Notes: generated from the sequence alone by a model not told the origin. A DNA stretch of 64,000 nucleotides from Coprococcus eutactus (GCF_025149915.1 NZ_CP102278.1:2525501-2589500), one strand, 5' to 3'; counted from the stretch's first letter, positions 35,478-44,964 are shown. Made by a program: numbers and translations.

Positions 35478-36446
35478 TTATTGCGTGAGATAATACGATT
35501 CATCAATCGTTTTCAGAATAAAATTCACATCGTCATAACGAGAGGAATCGGACTGAGAGCCTAAACTGCATATCAAAAACTCTTTTCCGTGCTGCTGATA
35601 AAGCACAATCAAGTTATAGTCGTCAGACAGAGAGCCAGTCTTAATTCCGCATACATTTTCGTTGTAATATTCGGATGTCGGATCAAGGAAGGCGTTTGTA
35701 TTCTGCCATATTTGTGTACTGCCATCAGGCAGTGTTGCCGTATAAGTGTTTTGAGATACAATTTCTCTAAACCACGAGTATTCCAACAACCGATATACTA
35801 CTTCTTTCAAATCTAAAGTGGTGGTAAGTGCCTCCATATCAAAACCACTCGGATCATATAAAACTGTGTCTAAGTACCCCTGCTGTTGCAAATGCAGGTT
35901 TAAGTTCTCCATGAAAATCCTCACACGCTCTTGACAGCTTTCTGCTTGCGGCGAAAGTAATCCTCCACAATAATCAGCAACCACATAAGCTGCGTCATTC
36001 CCTGACGGTACTAACATTGCCGCAAATAGATTGTGTAAAAAGTATTCTTTTTCCTTGATTTGAGCAACAGACGAGCCGGGTTTCGTGAGTGAAATAGCAC
36101 CATAGTCTGCAACAACGATACTATCAAGGTCTGCTAAAGTTGACGCATACTCAATAACAAACAGCTTGGCTAAACTTGCAGGAATTTGTGGCTCGTTCTC
36201 GTTTTTTGAAACAAATATTTCATCATCAGAACAATCCACCAAAATCAGCGATTTTGCATTATAAGAGTCAAGAAAATCTTCTTTGTAGAGAAAACCATTT
36301 ATTTTATTCTTTACCTCTCTGAAATTTTCCGGCTGCATTGCCCACGGCACAAACATTATACCTATGCCGATACAAACTACAAGCAAAAACAAAAATACTC
36401 CAAATCGTTTTTTCTTACGGCGTTTTCTCTGCATATATGTGCTCAC
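35478..36446 (-). CDS. D-alanyl-D-alanine carboxypeptidase-like protein (S11/PBP5 type)
   Basis: 322 aa with an N-terminal membrane anchor (FGVFLFLLVVCIGIGIMFVP). Penicillin-binding motifs: S-x-x-K in PQIPASLAKLFVIEY, S-x-N in MLVPSGNDAAYV, K-T-G in VCGIKTGSLSDDYN. Trims the terminal D-Ala from cell-wall stem peptides outside the membrane. Placed in an antimicrobial-resistance operon it may alter the wall target, like VanY, but no other van genes are present. Confidence 0.85.
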   Translation of the reverse strand: MSTYMQRKRRKKKRFGVFLFLLVVCIGIGIMFVPWAMQPENFREVKNKINGFLYKEDFLDSYNAKSLILVDCSDDEIFVSKNENEPQIPASLAKLFVIEYASTLADLDSIVVADYGAISLTKPGSSVAQIKEKEYFLHNLFAAMLVPSGNDAAYVVADYCGGLLSPQAESCQERVRIFMENLNLHLQQQGYLDTVLYDPSGFDMEALTTTLDLKEVVYRLLEYSWFREIVSQNTYTATLPDGSTQIWQNTNAFLDPTSEYYNENVCGIKTGSLSDDYNLIVLYQQHGKEFLICSLGSQSDSSRYDDVNFILKTIDESYYLTQ

Positions 36447-36478
36447 CTCCCAACCCCAAAACTCTTATGTGCCATTTT

Positions 36479-36982
36479 TTAATCGGCATAATTTGCCTGA
36501 ATACACTCTGTAAATCCAGACGGATCTCCCAACTTAGCTTTATCAATATTATCACGAAGATATTTGCGTGTGGCGTCATCACAGCGATCTGTTCCCATAT
36601 AAGGCATATCAAAGGCTTTTTCGAGTTCAGCTAAGGCTTTTGCCGCCCTTTCCGGATTCGTATTGTAAGTATCAAGCCATTCCTGCATCCAAGAATATTC
36701 CCAAAGGTTAGATGCTTTTGTATCGCCATATCCTATCTGAAAAGACGCTCCCGTATCTTCGCCTTCCAAAGCATCAGGCGGAGTAACGCCCTCCGGCCAA
36801 TTCAAACTCTCAATGGTCGTTAGGTATTCTTCTTCAATGGTAGCAAAGTCCGTGAAACCTCTTGTATTTGTGTCGGAGTCCGAAGAAGTGGAGCAGCCTG
36901 CCAGCATAATCACCAGCAAAGAAATCATAACACACAGTAACAGTCTGTACGGTCTTTCGGATTTTGAGATTGTTCGTTTCAT
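36479..36982 (-). CDS. Lipoprotein in the exporter operon, 167 aa
   Basis: Signal peptide with lipobox (SLLVIMLAGCSTSS). The mature part carries EEYLTTIESLNWPEGVTPPD then WEYSWMQEWLDTYNTNPERA, ending in a helical region. No family recognised. Position between the permease and carboxypeptidase genes suggests a surface-exposed binding or shielding role in the same resistance function; that is inference. Confidence 0.7.
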   Translation of the reverse strand: MKRTISKSERPYRLLLCVMISLLVIMLAGCSTSSDSDTNTRGFTDFATIEEEYLTTIESLNWPEGVTPPDALEGEDTGASFQIGYGDTKASNLWEYSWMQEWLDTYNTNPERAAKALAELEKAFDMPYMGTDRCDDATRKYLRDNIDKAKLGDPSGFTECIQANYAD

Positions 36983-37009
36983 TTTGTTTCCTCCTTGAAT
37001 TGAGTTTTA

Positions 37010-38203
37010 TTATCTAAGAGCCAATGCAGGCTCTAATTTTGCTGCTTTCAATGCTGGTAATAATCCGCCCAATAATGCTGTAAGCACAGACACAGCAACT
37101 GCAACAACAGCAACGCTGATTGGATAACTCGGTGTTCCCACCGGGGAATCCACAGGGAGCAACGCTCCAATACAATGCACCAAAATCAGCGAAATCAAAA
37201 TAGCTGCAAAGCAAACGAATATTGATAAAATCAACTGTGAGCCTAAAACCAGTGCCACAATATTTGTTCGTGAAGCACCTATCGCTCTGCGGATCAGCAA
37301 CTCATGTGTGCGCTGTTCCAATGAAGATAGTCCGATATTGATCTGCCCTAATACGGAAACAAACAGCAACAAAAGCGAAGTAACCAAAAGCCCTAATTGC
37401 AGTATGGACAATACCGAATCATAGGTATCTCCAATATCACTCCGCCCAGCACTTTCCCAGTAACCGCCAATGGTATCAGTCAAAATGTCGCCAAGGGCAG
37501 AATGTATCTGTTCGATTGTCAGTCCTGTTGTGGGATGCCAATACACATTTGCATTTTGTACTTGCCACATTGCTGGTGCGAAATTGAGGATCGCCGCAGA
37601 ATCCGCATAGATAGTCGGAAAATCCCTGCCATCGTTTACTACTCCGACAATATTGAATGGGGTTAACGAAAGTGTGCTTTTTACATTTCCTGCAGCATAG
37701 GGCGAATCATTAAAATAGTTTTTAGCTTCTTTGTTTATGACCACTTCAAGCGATCCGCCCTCACTCAAAGGCTCTAACCATCTACCGGATGTCATTGGAA
37801 GATTATAGACTTGACTATATGCCTCCGTGGTGCAAACTACATCAAAAGCCATCAGGTTTTGGTAAACATCATTCGGCGGTATTGGCGTTAAATCTTTCAT
37901 TGGTGCAAATCGAATATCCTCTCCCATAGAAAAAGTAACAGCGGCTACATCATCAATGGCTTCAAATCTCTGGAATAATTGTTCCATTTTATTTCTATCG
38001 TGAAAATCGGATTCCGTTATCACGAATGAGTAAGTAGGTGACCAGCCATATACCTGTGCGTTTACGGAAATCAAATACTCCCGTCCAAGCGTACCAACTA
38101 ATACCGATCCAATCATTGCGATAATGCCTACAAGCATTGAAACACTTGTCAGAATACTTCTAAGTGGAGACAGACGAAGGTCTTTAAGTATCATTTTTAG
38201 CAC
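37010..38203 (-). CDS. MacB/FtsX-type ABC permease
   Basis: 397 aa. One N-terminal helix (ILTSVSMLVGIIAMIGSVLV), a large external MacB-PCD-like domain of about 220 residues, and three C-terminal helices (GLLVTSLLLLFVSVLGQINI; ILSIFVCFAAILISLILVHC; VAVVAVAVSVLTALLGGLLP). RTHELLIRRAIGASRTNIVA is the FtsX coupling region. Overlaps the ATPase gene by 20 bp. Works with the ATPase and the adaptor as a tripartite-like exporter of peptides or antibiotics. Confidence 0.88.
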   Translation of the reverse strand: MLKMILKDLRLSPLRSILTSVSMLVGIIAMIGSVLVGTLGREYLISVNAQVYGWSPTYSFVITESDFHDRNKMEQLFQRFEAIDDVAAVTFSMGEDIRFAPMKDLTPIPPNDVYQNLMAFDVVCTTEAYSQVYNLPMTSGRWLEPLSEGGSLEVVINKEAKNYFNDSPYAAGNVKSTLSLTPFNIVGVVNDGRDFPTIYADSAAILNFAPAMWQVQNANVYWHPTTGLTIEQIHSALGDILTDTIGGYWESAGRSDIGDTYDSVLSILQLGLLVTSLLLLFVSVLGQINIGLSSLEQRTHELLIRRAIGASRTNIVALVLGSQLILSIFVCFAAILISLILVHCIGALLPVDSPVGTPSYPISVAVVAVAVSVLTALLGGLLPALKAAKLEPALALR

Positions 38204-38897
38204 AAGTTATCCTCCCTCCATCCATTTCAAAAATCGTATCACAGGTATCTGCAATATCAGGATCGTGCGTAACCAACAGCAGCATAATTCCATTTTCTTT
38301 TACGACGCTGTGCAACAGTTCCATAATCTGCGTTCCCGTCTTTTTATCCAACGCTCCCGTAGGCTCATCACATAAAATGGCTTCCGGAGATACTGCAAGT
38401 GCCCTTGCGATTGCAACTCTTTGTTGTTCACCGCCGGACAAATTGATTGGGTAATCATTTTCCTTGCTTTCTAAGCCGACACTTTTTAGCAAGCCTGTAA
38501 TTATCTCGTGACGCTGTTTGGCGGTAAACGACTTTTTGGCATAGAGTAGGGGTAATTCGATATTTTCCCATACCCGCAAGTGCTTAATCAGAGAGTAATT
38601 CTGAAATACAAATCCGATATTATTGGCTCGCAGTATAGACAGATCACGGTCTTTCAAAGCAGAAATAGATATACCATCATAAAGGTACTCGCCCTCATAT
38701 TCCCGATTTAACAAGCCAATAATAGATATAAGGCTTGTTTTGCCTGAGCCGGACTTTCCGACAATGGCATAACTGCGCCCTCGTTGCAATTCCATATTAG
38801 CGTTGGTTACTGTTGTCAGCATATCGCCATTATTCAATTTGACGCTTGCTTTCAAATCCTTTATTTTGATTAAAGTCTTTTCGGAAATTCCTTTCAT
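38184..38897 (-). CDS. MacB-type ABC ATPase
   Basis: About 237 aa from the ATG at 38897, five bases from the adaptor stop. Walker A IVGKSGSGKTSLISII, Q-loop NNIGFVFQNYSLIKHL, signature NLSGGEQQRVAIARAL, Walker B AILCDEPTGALDKKTG, His in LLLVTHDPDIADTCD. LolD/MacB group. Middle gene of adaptor-ATPase-permease. Confidence 0.9.
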   Translation of the reverse strand: MKGISEKTLIKIKDLKASVKLNNGDMLTTVTNANMELQRGRSYAIVGKSGSGKTSLISIIGLLNREYEGEYLYDGISISALKDRDLSILRANNIGFVFQNYSLIKHLRVWENIELPLLYAKKSFTAKQRHEIITGLLKSVGLESKENDYPINLSGGEQQRVAIARALAVSPEAILCDEPTGALDKKTGTQIMELLHSVVKENGIMLLLVTHDPDIADTCDTIFEMDGGRITCAKNDT

Positions 38898-38901
38898 TTT
38901 A

Positions 38902-39759
38902 TCAATTCCCCCTCGGATCAAGGTTTGGCGGAGTAGCAGAAACCACATCGCCCTCCTCTAAGCCGGACAGTATTTCTATATTGGCTCCGTCTGTCACACC
39001 CAATGTCACTTTTGTTTCCACTCTTTCTCCATTCGGAGTAATTACAGTAACCAATCCCGTACCTTGTCTACCCGCTATTACCGACAGCGGCAATATAAGG
39101 ACATCATTTCTCGTTGTCGCCGTTATGACTACCGTTGCACTTTGCCCCGATTTCACATCGACTGTTTGACTGATCAAGCATTGCAGAATGCCCTCTTGCG
39201 GCACGATTCCCGTAAACGCATTTTCATCTGCGGCAGGCGACACCACGGCAATCATATCGGTTGGTCCTACACCATCATATACTTGAAATTTTGCTTTCAA
39301 CTCTGCATACTCCGGTAAGGTACTCAAAAAATTATCTGCCTCTACATTGAGGGCAAATCCTGTATAATGCACTATCGCTACGGGATAATTACTCGGTACG
39401 CTTTCATTGGATGGGGCAATAGAGGTAACTGTACCATCCACCGGAGATTTCAATTCTTTGCCGTTCAAAGTTCCAATAATTTGCCCGGCAGTGATTTTTT
39501 CTTCTAATTCTACCGCTGTATTAAATATGCCATTTTCGGGTGAGGAAATAATAAACGGTACTGCCGGAACAATAGTCGTTTGCGTTGAAACGGTTGGAGT
39601 AATTGTCCCTCGTACAACTGATACCGTTTTTTCTGCGGATGTTGCGCTATCTATAAGATTGTTTTCGTCTGTCTGCCCAATTGCAGAGCAGGCAGATAGC
39701 GTAAATACAAGAAACAAAATAGAACATAGCAGCATTTGTTTTCTTAGCAACTTCATCAT
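38902..39759 (-). CDS. Membrane-fusion adaptor lipoprotein of the ABC exporter
   Basis: 285 aa. Lipoprotein signal with lipobox (LFLVFTLSACSAIG), biotinyl-lipoyl-like barrel (GIFNTAVELEEKITAGQIIG; LKSPVDGTVTSIAPSNESVP) and a C-terminal HlyD/MacA-like part (LILPLSVIAGRQGTGLVTVI; VTLGVTDGANIEILSGLEEG DVV). The Gram-positive counterpart of MacA, linking the permease to the outside. First gene of the exporter operon; its promoter must lie near 39760-39890. Confidence 0.85.
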   Translation of the reverse strand: MMKLLRKQMLLCSILFLVFTLSACSAIGQTDENNLIDSATSAEKTVSVVRGTITPTVSTQTTIVPAVPFIISSPENGIFNTAVELEEKITAGQIIGTLNGKELKSPVDGTVTSIAPSNESVPSNYPVAIVHYTGFALNVEADNFLSTLPEYAELKAKFQVYDGVGPTDMIAVVSPAADENAFTGIVPQEGILQCLISQTVDVKSGQSATVVITATTRNDVLILPLSVIAGRQGTGLVTVITPNGERVETKVTLGVTDGANIEILSGLEEGDVVSATPPNLDPRGN

Positions 39760-39781
39760 TCCTCCTTATGCTGTATCACAA

Positions 39782-39838
39782 AAAATACGAGCCTCTATCT
39801 TGATACTTTTATTGTACCAAAACAGAAGCCCGTATTTT
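39782..39838 (-). terminator. Terminator after the histidine kinase gene
   Basis: AAAATACGAGCCTCT (39782-39796) and AGAAGCCCGTATTTT (39824-39838) pair over about 14 of 15 positions, with a T-run following on the minus strand. It separates the regulator-kinase genes from the exporter operon. Its loop contains a TACAATAAAAG string that may belong to the exporter promoter. Confidence 0.65.
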
Positions 39839-39893
39839 CTTGATTGCTCGTAAGATATTCCTCTTTTTTTCTATGCAAATTCTTACAATTTTC

Positions 39894-40979
39894 CTACGCC
39901 AACGGCAAAGTAATTGAAAACTTGTTTTGATCCTCTTGGCTCTCTGCAACGATTGTACCATTGTGTAGTTCAACAATCTGCTTTACAATCGCCAAACCTA
40001 ATCCAGCTCCTCCACTGCTTGTACTTCTCGCTGCGTCAAGCCGATAAAACTGCTCGAAAATCCTGTTTAACTTTTCTTCCGGCAGAGTATCGCCGTGGTT
40101 ACAAAAAATAATGCTGACCGTATCTTCCTGACATTGTGCGCTGATCGTGATATCCGTATTTTCAAAACTGTAGATAACCGCATTTCTCAAAAGGTTATCA
40201 AAAACACGCTGAATTTTGTCTGCGTCACATCGAAGCATTATATCATCATCAACACAAAGATTACATTGCAAATTCTTTGTGTTGAGCATAGGCTTAAATT
40301 CATATACAAGTTGCTCCAGCAGGCGAGTTAAATTGATTTTCGTGTATTGTAATGTAATATCGTATATATTGAATCGTGTTATCTCGAAAAACTCGTTAAT
40401 CAGATCCTCTAACCGTTCTGCCTTACCAAGAGTGATTGAAAGGTACTTTTCTCGAAGTTCCTTTGAGATTTGCGACTCATCACGCAGTAAAGTAAGATAC
40501 CCGATTACAGAAGAAAGCGGTGTTTTCAAATCGTGTGCAAGATACATAATCAGGTCATTTTTTCGCTGCTCATTTTCTTTTGCAAGCCTTGCATTACTTT
40601 CAGCCTCCTGTTTTAACTGATTGATGTTAGCGGCGATTTCACTCAACTCCGGGGACATTTCAATGTAACTGACATTCTGATCGAACATTTTTCCTGTCGC
40701 AGCCTGTACCTCGTACACGTAGGCGACTACTTTTTTCAAAAGTAGGTATGTCAAGTATATAATACAGCCACCCCACACGATTACAGCCACTATATAAAGA
40801 TATTCTGTTCTGTAATACAAGTAATAATACAAAACATACTTGCGGAGAATTTCTTCTGCCATAATTCCTAAAAGAAAAGTACCGCCTAAAATAAGCACAG
40901 AGCAAATCGCACATTGAATTACATACCCTTTGAACAAGGTAGAGAGCAGATAGTTTTTTTCTTTTTTATTCAATTTCAT
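39894..40979 (-). CDS. Sensor histidine kinase of the lysS element
   Basis: 361 aa. Two N-terminal helices with a short external loop (VIQCAICSVLILGGTFLLGI; EYLYIVAVIVWGGCIIYLTY), a HAMP-like linker, HisKA (MYLAHDLKTPLSSVIGYLTL) and HATPase (FDNLLRNAVIYSFENTDIT; GGAGLGLAIVKQIVELHNG). The small loop suggests sensing in or at the membrane, as in VanS or BceS-like kinases. Overlaps the regulator gene by 14 bp. Confidence 0.9.
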   Translation of the reverse strand: MKLNKKEKNYLLSTLFKGYVIQCAICSVLILGGTFLLGIMAEEILRKYVLYYYLYYRTEYLYIVAVIVWGGCIIYLTYLLLKKVVAYVYEVQAATGKMFDQNVSYIEMSPELSEIAANINQLKQEAESNARLAKENEQRKNDLIMYLAHDLKTPLSSVIGYLTLLRDESQISKELREKYLSITLGKAERLEDLINEFFEITRFNIYDITLQYTKINLTRLLEQLVYEFKPMLNTKNLQCNLCVDDDIMLRCDADKIQRVFDNLLRNAVIYSFENTDITISAQCQEDTVSIIFCNHGDTLPEEKLNRIFEQFYRLDAARSTSSGGAGLGLAIVKQIVELHNGTIVAESQEDQNKFSITLPLA

Positions 40980-41667
40980 ACCCTACCCCCCAAACAGTTT
41001 TAATGAACTTCGGATTTTTTGAAGGTTCATTCAATTTTTCCCGAAGCCGCCCAATGTGCGCCATTACCGTATTGTTACTGTTGCGAAGATACTTTTCTTT
41101 CCACACGGCTTCAAATAATTCCTCCGAGGCGACAACTTTACCCTGATGTTCGCACAGATACCACAGAATAGAAAACTCCAACGGAGTCAAGGCTATTTCT
41201 TTGCCATACAAGTAGCACTTGTGGCTGACTCTGTTTATCAGTAGACCTCTGATGTCATACTCGTCTTTTTCTTCGGATTGGCTCAAATTAGGACTGTTAT
41301 AGCTCTGATAACGCCTTAATTGCGTCTTTACTCTTGCCACAACCTCTAAAGGATTAAACGGTTTCGTTATATAATCATCCGCACCAATCGTAAGCCCCAT
41401 AATCTTGTCGCTATCCTCAATTTTGGCGGTAAGCATAATAATAGGGAAGTAAAACTTTTCCCGAATTTTTTGGCAAAGTCGAAAACCATCAATATCCGGC
41501 AGCATAATATCAAGTATCGCTAAATCAATCTGCGACTGTTTGATACATTTCATCGCCTCTAACCCATTATAACATTTATATACTGAATAACCATCGTTAC
41601 TCAAATACACTTCAAGCAGATCAACGATTTCTTTTTCGTCATCCACAATTAAAATCTTCTTGTTCAT
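40966..41667 (-). CDS. OmpR family response regulator of the lysS element
   Basis: 233 aa. Receiver with Asp in IDLAILDIMLPDIDGF and Lys in YITKPFNPLEVVAR; winged helix LTPLEFSILWYLCEHQGKVV, MAHIGRLREKLNEPSKNPKF, GVGYEIE. VanR-like in sequence style. Likely activates the exporter operon that follows. Five bases downstream of a small Xre gene. Confidence 0.92.
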   Translation of the reverse strand: MNKKILIVDDEKEIVDLLEVYLSNDGYSVYKCYNGLEAMKCIKQSQIDLAILDIMLPDIDGFRLCQKIREKFYFPIIMLTAKIEDSDKIMGLTIGADDYITKPFNPLEVVARVKTQLRRYQSYNSPNLSQSEEKDEYDIRGLLINRVSHKCYLYGKEIALTPLEFSILWYLCEHQGKVVASEELFEAVWKEKYLRNSNNTVMAHIGRLREKLNEPSKNPKFIKTVWGVGYEIE

Positions 41668-41672
41668 TGATC

Positions 41673-41885
41673 CTACACCTCATTTTCGGGTACGGCTTCC
41701 ATTATGTCGCCAAAATCACACTCTAAATATTCGCATATATTCAACAGCACGGGAAGGGTAACATTTTCATTTTTTCCGAGTTTCGCAAATGTACTTTTGC
41801 TTGCCCCGACCGCTTCTCGTAATTGACTCTTTTTCATTCCCTTGTCAATCAGTAGTTTCCAAAGTTTGTTGTACCGTACTTTCAT
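41673..41885 (-). CDS. Xre-type HTH regulator, 70 aa
   Basis: From the ATG at 41885 with GGAGGTG upstream. MKVRYNKLWKLLIDKGMKKS then QLREAVGASKSTFAKLGKNE and VTLPVLLNICEYLECDFGDI: a YozG/Cro-type single HTH. It leads the regulator-kinase genes and may set basal expression of the cargo. Confidence 0.85.
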   Translation of the reverse strand: MKVRYNKLWKLLIDKGMKKSQLREAVGASKSTFAKLGKNENVTLPVLLNICEYLECDFGDIMEAVPENEV

Positions 41886-41968
41886 TTCCGCACCTCCACC
41901 CAAATATAGTTTGTATTATAGTACTTTGAGAATGAAATTGCAATTATTAAGTCTGTATTTTGATACTT

Positions 41969-42172
41969 TTAGTTTTCAAACCGGCGCAATATCTTTCTGA
42001 TATGTAATCCAGCCATTTGAACATATTTACACAAGATATATGTTGCTCCGGCACGAGTAAGGGGGTTGCCCTGCCGATTTACAAAAAATGCTCTGTCTAA
42101 CCTTTCTGGCGCTGACAGACTAATTGTATGTTGGACTGCCCGTTGCTTCAAGCAACGCATATTAACATTCAA
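41969..42172 (-). pseudogene. Tyrosine recombinase fragment
   Basis: An open frame including SAPERLDRAFFVNRQGNPLT then RAGATYILCKYVQMAGLHI, the region just before the catalytic His/Arg box in XerC/D-like or transposon recombinases. Both catalytic ends are missing. It is not part of the intact integrase at 33025, so the element's right end holds a remnant of another one. The remaining bases up to 42377 carry no further gene. Confidence 0.55.
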
Positions 42173-42377
42173 GGCTTTTGTCTCGATTTTGAGCTGAAAT
42201 ATGTGTATTGTTTAACTCGAATACAGAAAAGGACGATGTCCGATAATTTCAGACACCGCCCTTATAAATTCTGTTGTATCGCCTGTAATTATGCGATTTT
42301 TTAGGCTCTGCACCGTTTCAAGCACCATTTGGTGTAAATTTGGTGTATTTGTGTATTTTCAGAGCTTTTTCACAAAT

Positions 42378-42413
42378 GAAGTACATCCCGTTTTGTAAGA
42401 TAAAACGGTACTT
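42378..42413 (-). terminator. Hairpin after lysS
   Basis: GAAGTAC plus CCGTTTT pairs with AAAACGG plus TACTTC, a 13-bp stem interrupted by a 3-nt bulge. The T-tract that follows on the minus strand is weak. A truncated version of the left arm (GAAGTACGTCCCG) lies near 32095-32107, beyond the displaced 3' end. Confidence 0.5.
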
Positions 42414-42414
42414 C

Positions 42415-44472
42415 TTAATAGAGCTTTGCACCTGCCGGAATGTGGTCATCTACCATCAGAAGGTTTAGTCCTTCGTGACCGTCTTCCTCGTGTACTGCTG
42501 AAATCAGCATACCCTCGGAATCAATTCCCATCATCTTTCTCGGTGGCAGGTTCACGATAGCGATTGCTGTCTTACCAACCAGTTCTTCCGGCTCGTAATA
42601 GTCGTGAATACCGCTTAAAATCACACGGTCTTTGCGTTCTCCGTCATCTAATGTAAACTTCAGAAGCTTCTTTGACTTCGGTACTGCTTCACAAGCTAAA
42701 ATTTTAACTGCACGGAAATCAGATTTTGCAAATGTATCGAAATCTACCATTTTTTCAAAGATTGGCTCAATCTTCACATTAGAGAAATCAATCTTTTCAG
42801 ACTCAGTTTTTACATTTTTTTCAGGTGCTTCAGAAGCTGTATTATTTACATCATTTTTCTTATTTACACCATCTAATGACTTCATTGTCGGGAACAGGAG
42901 AACATCCCTGATCGCCTGTGAATCTGTAAGGAGCATAACCAGTCTATCTATACCATAACCGATACCGCCTGTAGGTGGCATACCGATCTCAAGTGCATTG
43001 AGGAAATCCTCATCTGTGTGCTCAGCCTCGTCGTCTCCGGCTGCTGCGTTCGCATCCTGAGCGGCAAATCTCTCACGCTGATCGATCGGATCGTTCAGCT
43101 CTGAGTAAGCGTTACACATCTCCCATGTGTTGATAAAGAGCTCGAAACGCTCAACCTTTGTAGGATCTGAAGGCTTCTTCTTTGTAAGTGGTGAGATCTC
43201 TATTGGATGATCCATGATAAATGTAGGCTGGATCAGGTTCTCTTCACAGAACTCCTCAAAGAACAGGTTCACGATATCGCCCTTCTTGTGACGCTCCTCG
43301 TACTCTACATGATGCTCGTCAGCGATCTTCTTCGCCTCAGCATCATCAGCAACCTGATCAAAATCAACACCTGTATATTTCTTGATAGCATCGACCATAG
43401 TCAGACGCTCAAATGGCTTGCCAAAGTCGATCTCTATTCCATTATATGAAATCTTGGTGCTTCCACATACCTTTTCTGCGAGGTAACGGAACATTGACTC
43501 TGTCAGCTCCATCATACCATAGTAATCTGTGTACGCCTGATATAACTCCATAAGGGTGAACTCAGGGTTGTGACGTGTGTCAACGCCCTCATTACGGAAC
43601 ACTCTTCCAATCTCATATACTCTCTCAAGACCACCGACGATAAGTCTCTTGAGATAAAGCTCCAATGATATACGAAGCTTTACATCCTCATCGAGTGCAT
43701 TGTAATGTGTCTCAAATGGTCTCGCTGCAGCACCACCTGCATTGGATACAAGCATAGGAGTCTCGACTTCCATGAAATCACGTCCAGCCAGGAAATTACG
43801 GATCTCCTTTAATATCTGTGATCTCTTGATGAATACCTCCTTGCTGTCCTGATTCATGATCAGATCCACATATCTCTGACGATATCTCATATCTGTATCT
43901 GTCAGTCCATGGAACTTCTCCGGGAGCATCTGAAGTGACTTGGACAGAAGTGTTATCTCTTCAGCATGTATGGATATCTCGCCCATCTTTGTTCTGAAAG
44001 CATATCCTTTTACACCATATATGTCACCTATATCTGACTTCTTAAAGTCAGCATATGACTCCTCGCCGATCTGATCTCTGGCAACATATACCTGAATATT
44101 GCCCTTGAGATCCTGAATATTACAGAAAGAAGCCTTACCCATGACACGCTTGAACATCATACGTCCCGCAATGCTCACATTGATAGGTGAAGCGTCCATG
44201 ATTGCTCTTCTCTCATTGTAATCGTTGTTGATAACTTCTCTCTTCTCTGCCTCGTCAAGACCTTCTACTGAAGGCTCCTGTCTTCCCGCAAGGAGCTCAG
44301 CCTCGAGTGCTGTGTACATGTCCTTTACTTCTATACTGTGCTGCTGCACATCGTACTTAGTTATAACAAATGGATCCTTGCCTGCTGCCTGAAGATCTGC
44401 CAGTTTCTCGCGGCGAACCATCTTCAGCTTATTAAGATCCTGCTCATTTCCCTTGTTATTCTGCTCTGCCAT
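42415..44472 (-). CDS. lysS: Lysyl-tRNA synthetase with fused C-terminal tRNA-binding domain
   Basis: 685 aa. Residues about 1-500 are class-II LysRS: OB-fold anticodon domain ([20 protein letters not shown]), motif 2 ([20 protein letters not shown]), motif 3 ([13 protein letters not shown]). After [17 protein letters not shown] comes an EMAP-II/MetG-beta-like domain ([34 protein letters not shown]). The bases beyond the linker belong to the integrated element, so the present domain is a replacement; the older copy is at 32290-32748. Charges tRNA-Lys; the extra domain should raise tRNA affinity. Operon with greA, 6 bp apart. Confidence 0.95.
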   Translation of the reverse strand: MAEQNNKGNEQDLNKLKMVRREKLADLQAAGKDPFVITKYDVQQHSIEVKDMYTALEAELLAGRQEPSVEGLDEAEKREVINNDYNERRAIMDASPINVSIAGRMMFKRVMGKASFCNIQDLKGNIQVYVARDQIGEESYADFKKSDIGDIYGVKGYAFRTKMGEISIHAEEITLLSKSLQMLPEKFHGLTDTDMRYRQRYVDLIMNQDSKEVFIKRSQILKEIRNFLAGRDFMEVETPMLVSNAGGAAARPFETHYNALDEDVKLRISLELYLKRLIVGGLERVYEIGRVFRNEGVDTRHNPEFTLMELYQAYTDYYGMMELTESMFRYLAEKVCGSTKISYNGIEIDFGKPFERLTMVDAIKKYTGVDFDQVADDAEAKKIADEHHVEYEERHKKGDIVNLFFEEFCEENLIQPTFIMDHPIEISPLTKKKPSDPTKVERFELFINTWEMCNAYSELNDPIDQRERFAAQDANAAAGDDEAEHTDEDFLNALEIGMPPTGGIGYGIDRLVMLLTDSQAIRDVLLFPTMKSLDGVNKKNDVNNTASEAPEKNVKTESEKIDFSNVKIEPIFEKMVDFDTFAKSDFRAVKILACEAVPKSKKLLKFTLDDGERKDRVILSGIHDYYEPEELVGKTAIAIVNLPPRKMMGIDSEGMLISAVHEEDGHEGLNLLMVDDHIPAGAKLY
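42845..42893. repeat. Attachment site within lysS, distal end of the element
   Basis: Direct-repeat partner of 32708-32756, inside the lysS linker codons. 28 bp are identical (42845-42872), then 7 bp with 4 differences, then 14 identical (42880-42893). The crossover could lie in either identical block. Confidence 0.8.
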
Positions 44473-44478
44473 CTTCTC

Positions 44479-44964
44479 CTACAGCTCCTGTCTCTTAATA
44501 TCAAGTACTCTGTACTTAAATTCTCCGTCCGGTGCCTCAACCAGAACTTCCTCACCGACCTTTGCACCCTTGAGTGCCATTCCAACCGGTGACTCATCTG
44601 AGATCTTGTTGTTCATGATATCTGCCTGTGATGAACCAACGATATCATACTCAATTTCCTCATCATACTCATAATCATACACTATTACCTTACAACCGAT
44701 ACCGACAACTCCTGTATCGACCTCATCCTCATCTACGACCTCAATATTCTTAAGCATTGCCTCGAGCTGTTCGATCCTCGCCTCGATGTCTCTCTGCTCA
44801 TCCTTTGCTGCATCGTACTCTGCATTCTCTGACAGATCTCCCTGCTCTCTTGCCTCCTTGATCTTGGCTGCAATCTCTCTACGTTTGTTAACCTTCAGAT
44901 CCTGAAGCTCTTCCTCAATTTTTTTGAGACCTGAATAGGTAACTACATTCTTTTTCTCTGCCAT
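44479..44964 (-). CDS. greA: Transcription elongation factor GreA
   Basis: 161 aa, the usual length. N-terminal coiled coil with the acidic tip ([20 protein letters not shown]) that rescues backtracked RNA polymerase, and a C-terminal FKBP-like domain ([40 protein letters not shown]). Starts after GGAGGTATGTGCGGC. First gene of the greA-lysS operon. Confidence 0.97.
   Translation of the reverse strand: MAEKKNVVTYSGLKKIEEELQDLKVNKRREIAAKIKEAREQGDLSENAEYDAAKDEQRDIEARIEQLEAMLKNIEVVDEDEVDTGVVGIGCKVIVYDYEYDEEIEYDIVGSSQADIMNNKISDESPVGMALKGAKVGEEVLVEAPDGEFKYRVLDIKRQEL

Larger units (their letters stand above)
32708..42893. mobile_element. 10.1-kb integrative element inserted in lysS
   Basis: Bounded by the 49-bp direct repeats and carrying, from its left end, a tyrosine recombinase, an RHH protein, a resistance-type exporter/two-component gene set, an integrase fragment and a replacement LysRS C-terminal domain. 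No relaxase, conjugation or replication genes are seen, so transfer would need a helper. The space 32757-33024 between the attachment site and the integrase contains short repeated CTTG-type strings that could be integrase arm sites. Confidence 0.8.

Noticed and set aside
35478..41667. A van glycopeptide-resistance cluster, suggested by VanR/VanS-like regulators and a D,D-carboxypeptidase.
   Set aside because: No D-Ala-D-Lac or D-Ala-D-Ser ligase, VanH or VanX-type gene is present, and the rest of the operon is a MacAB-like exporter.
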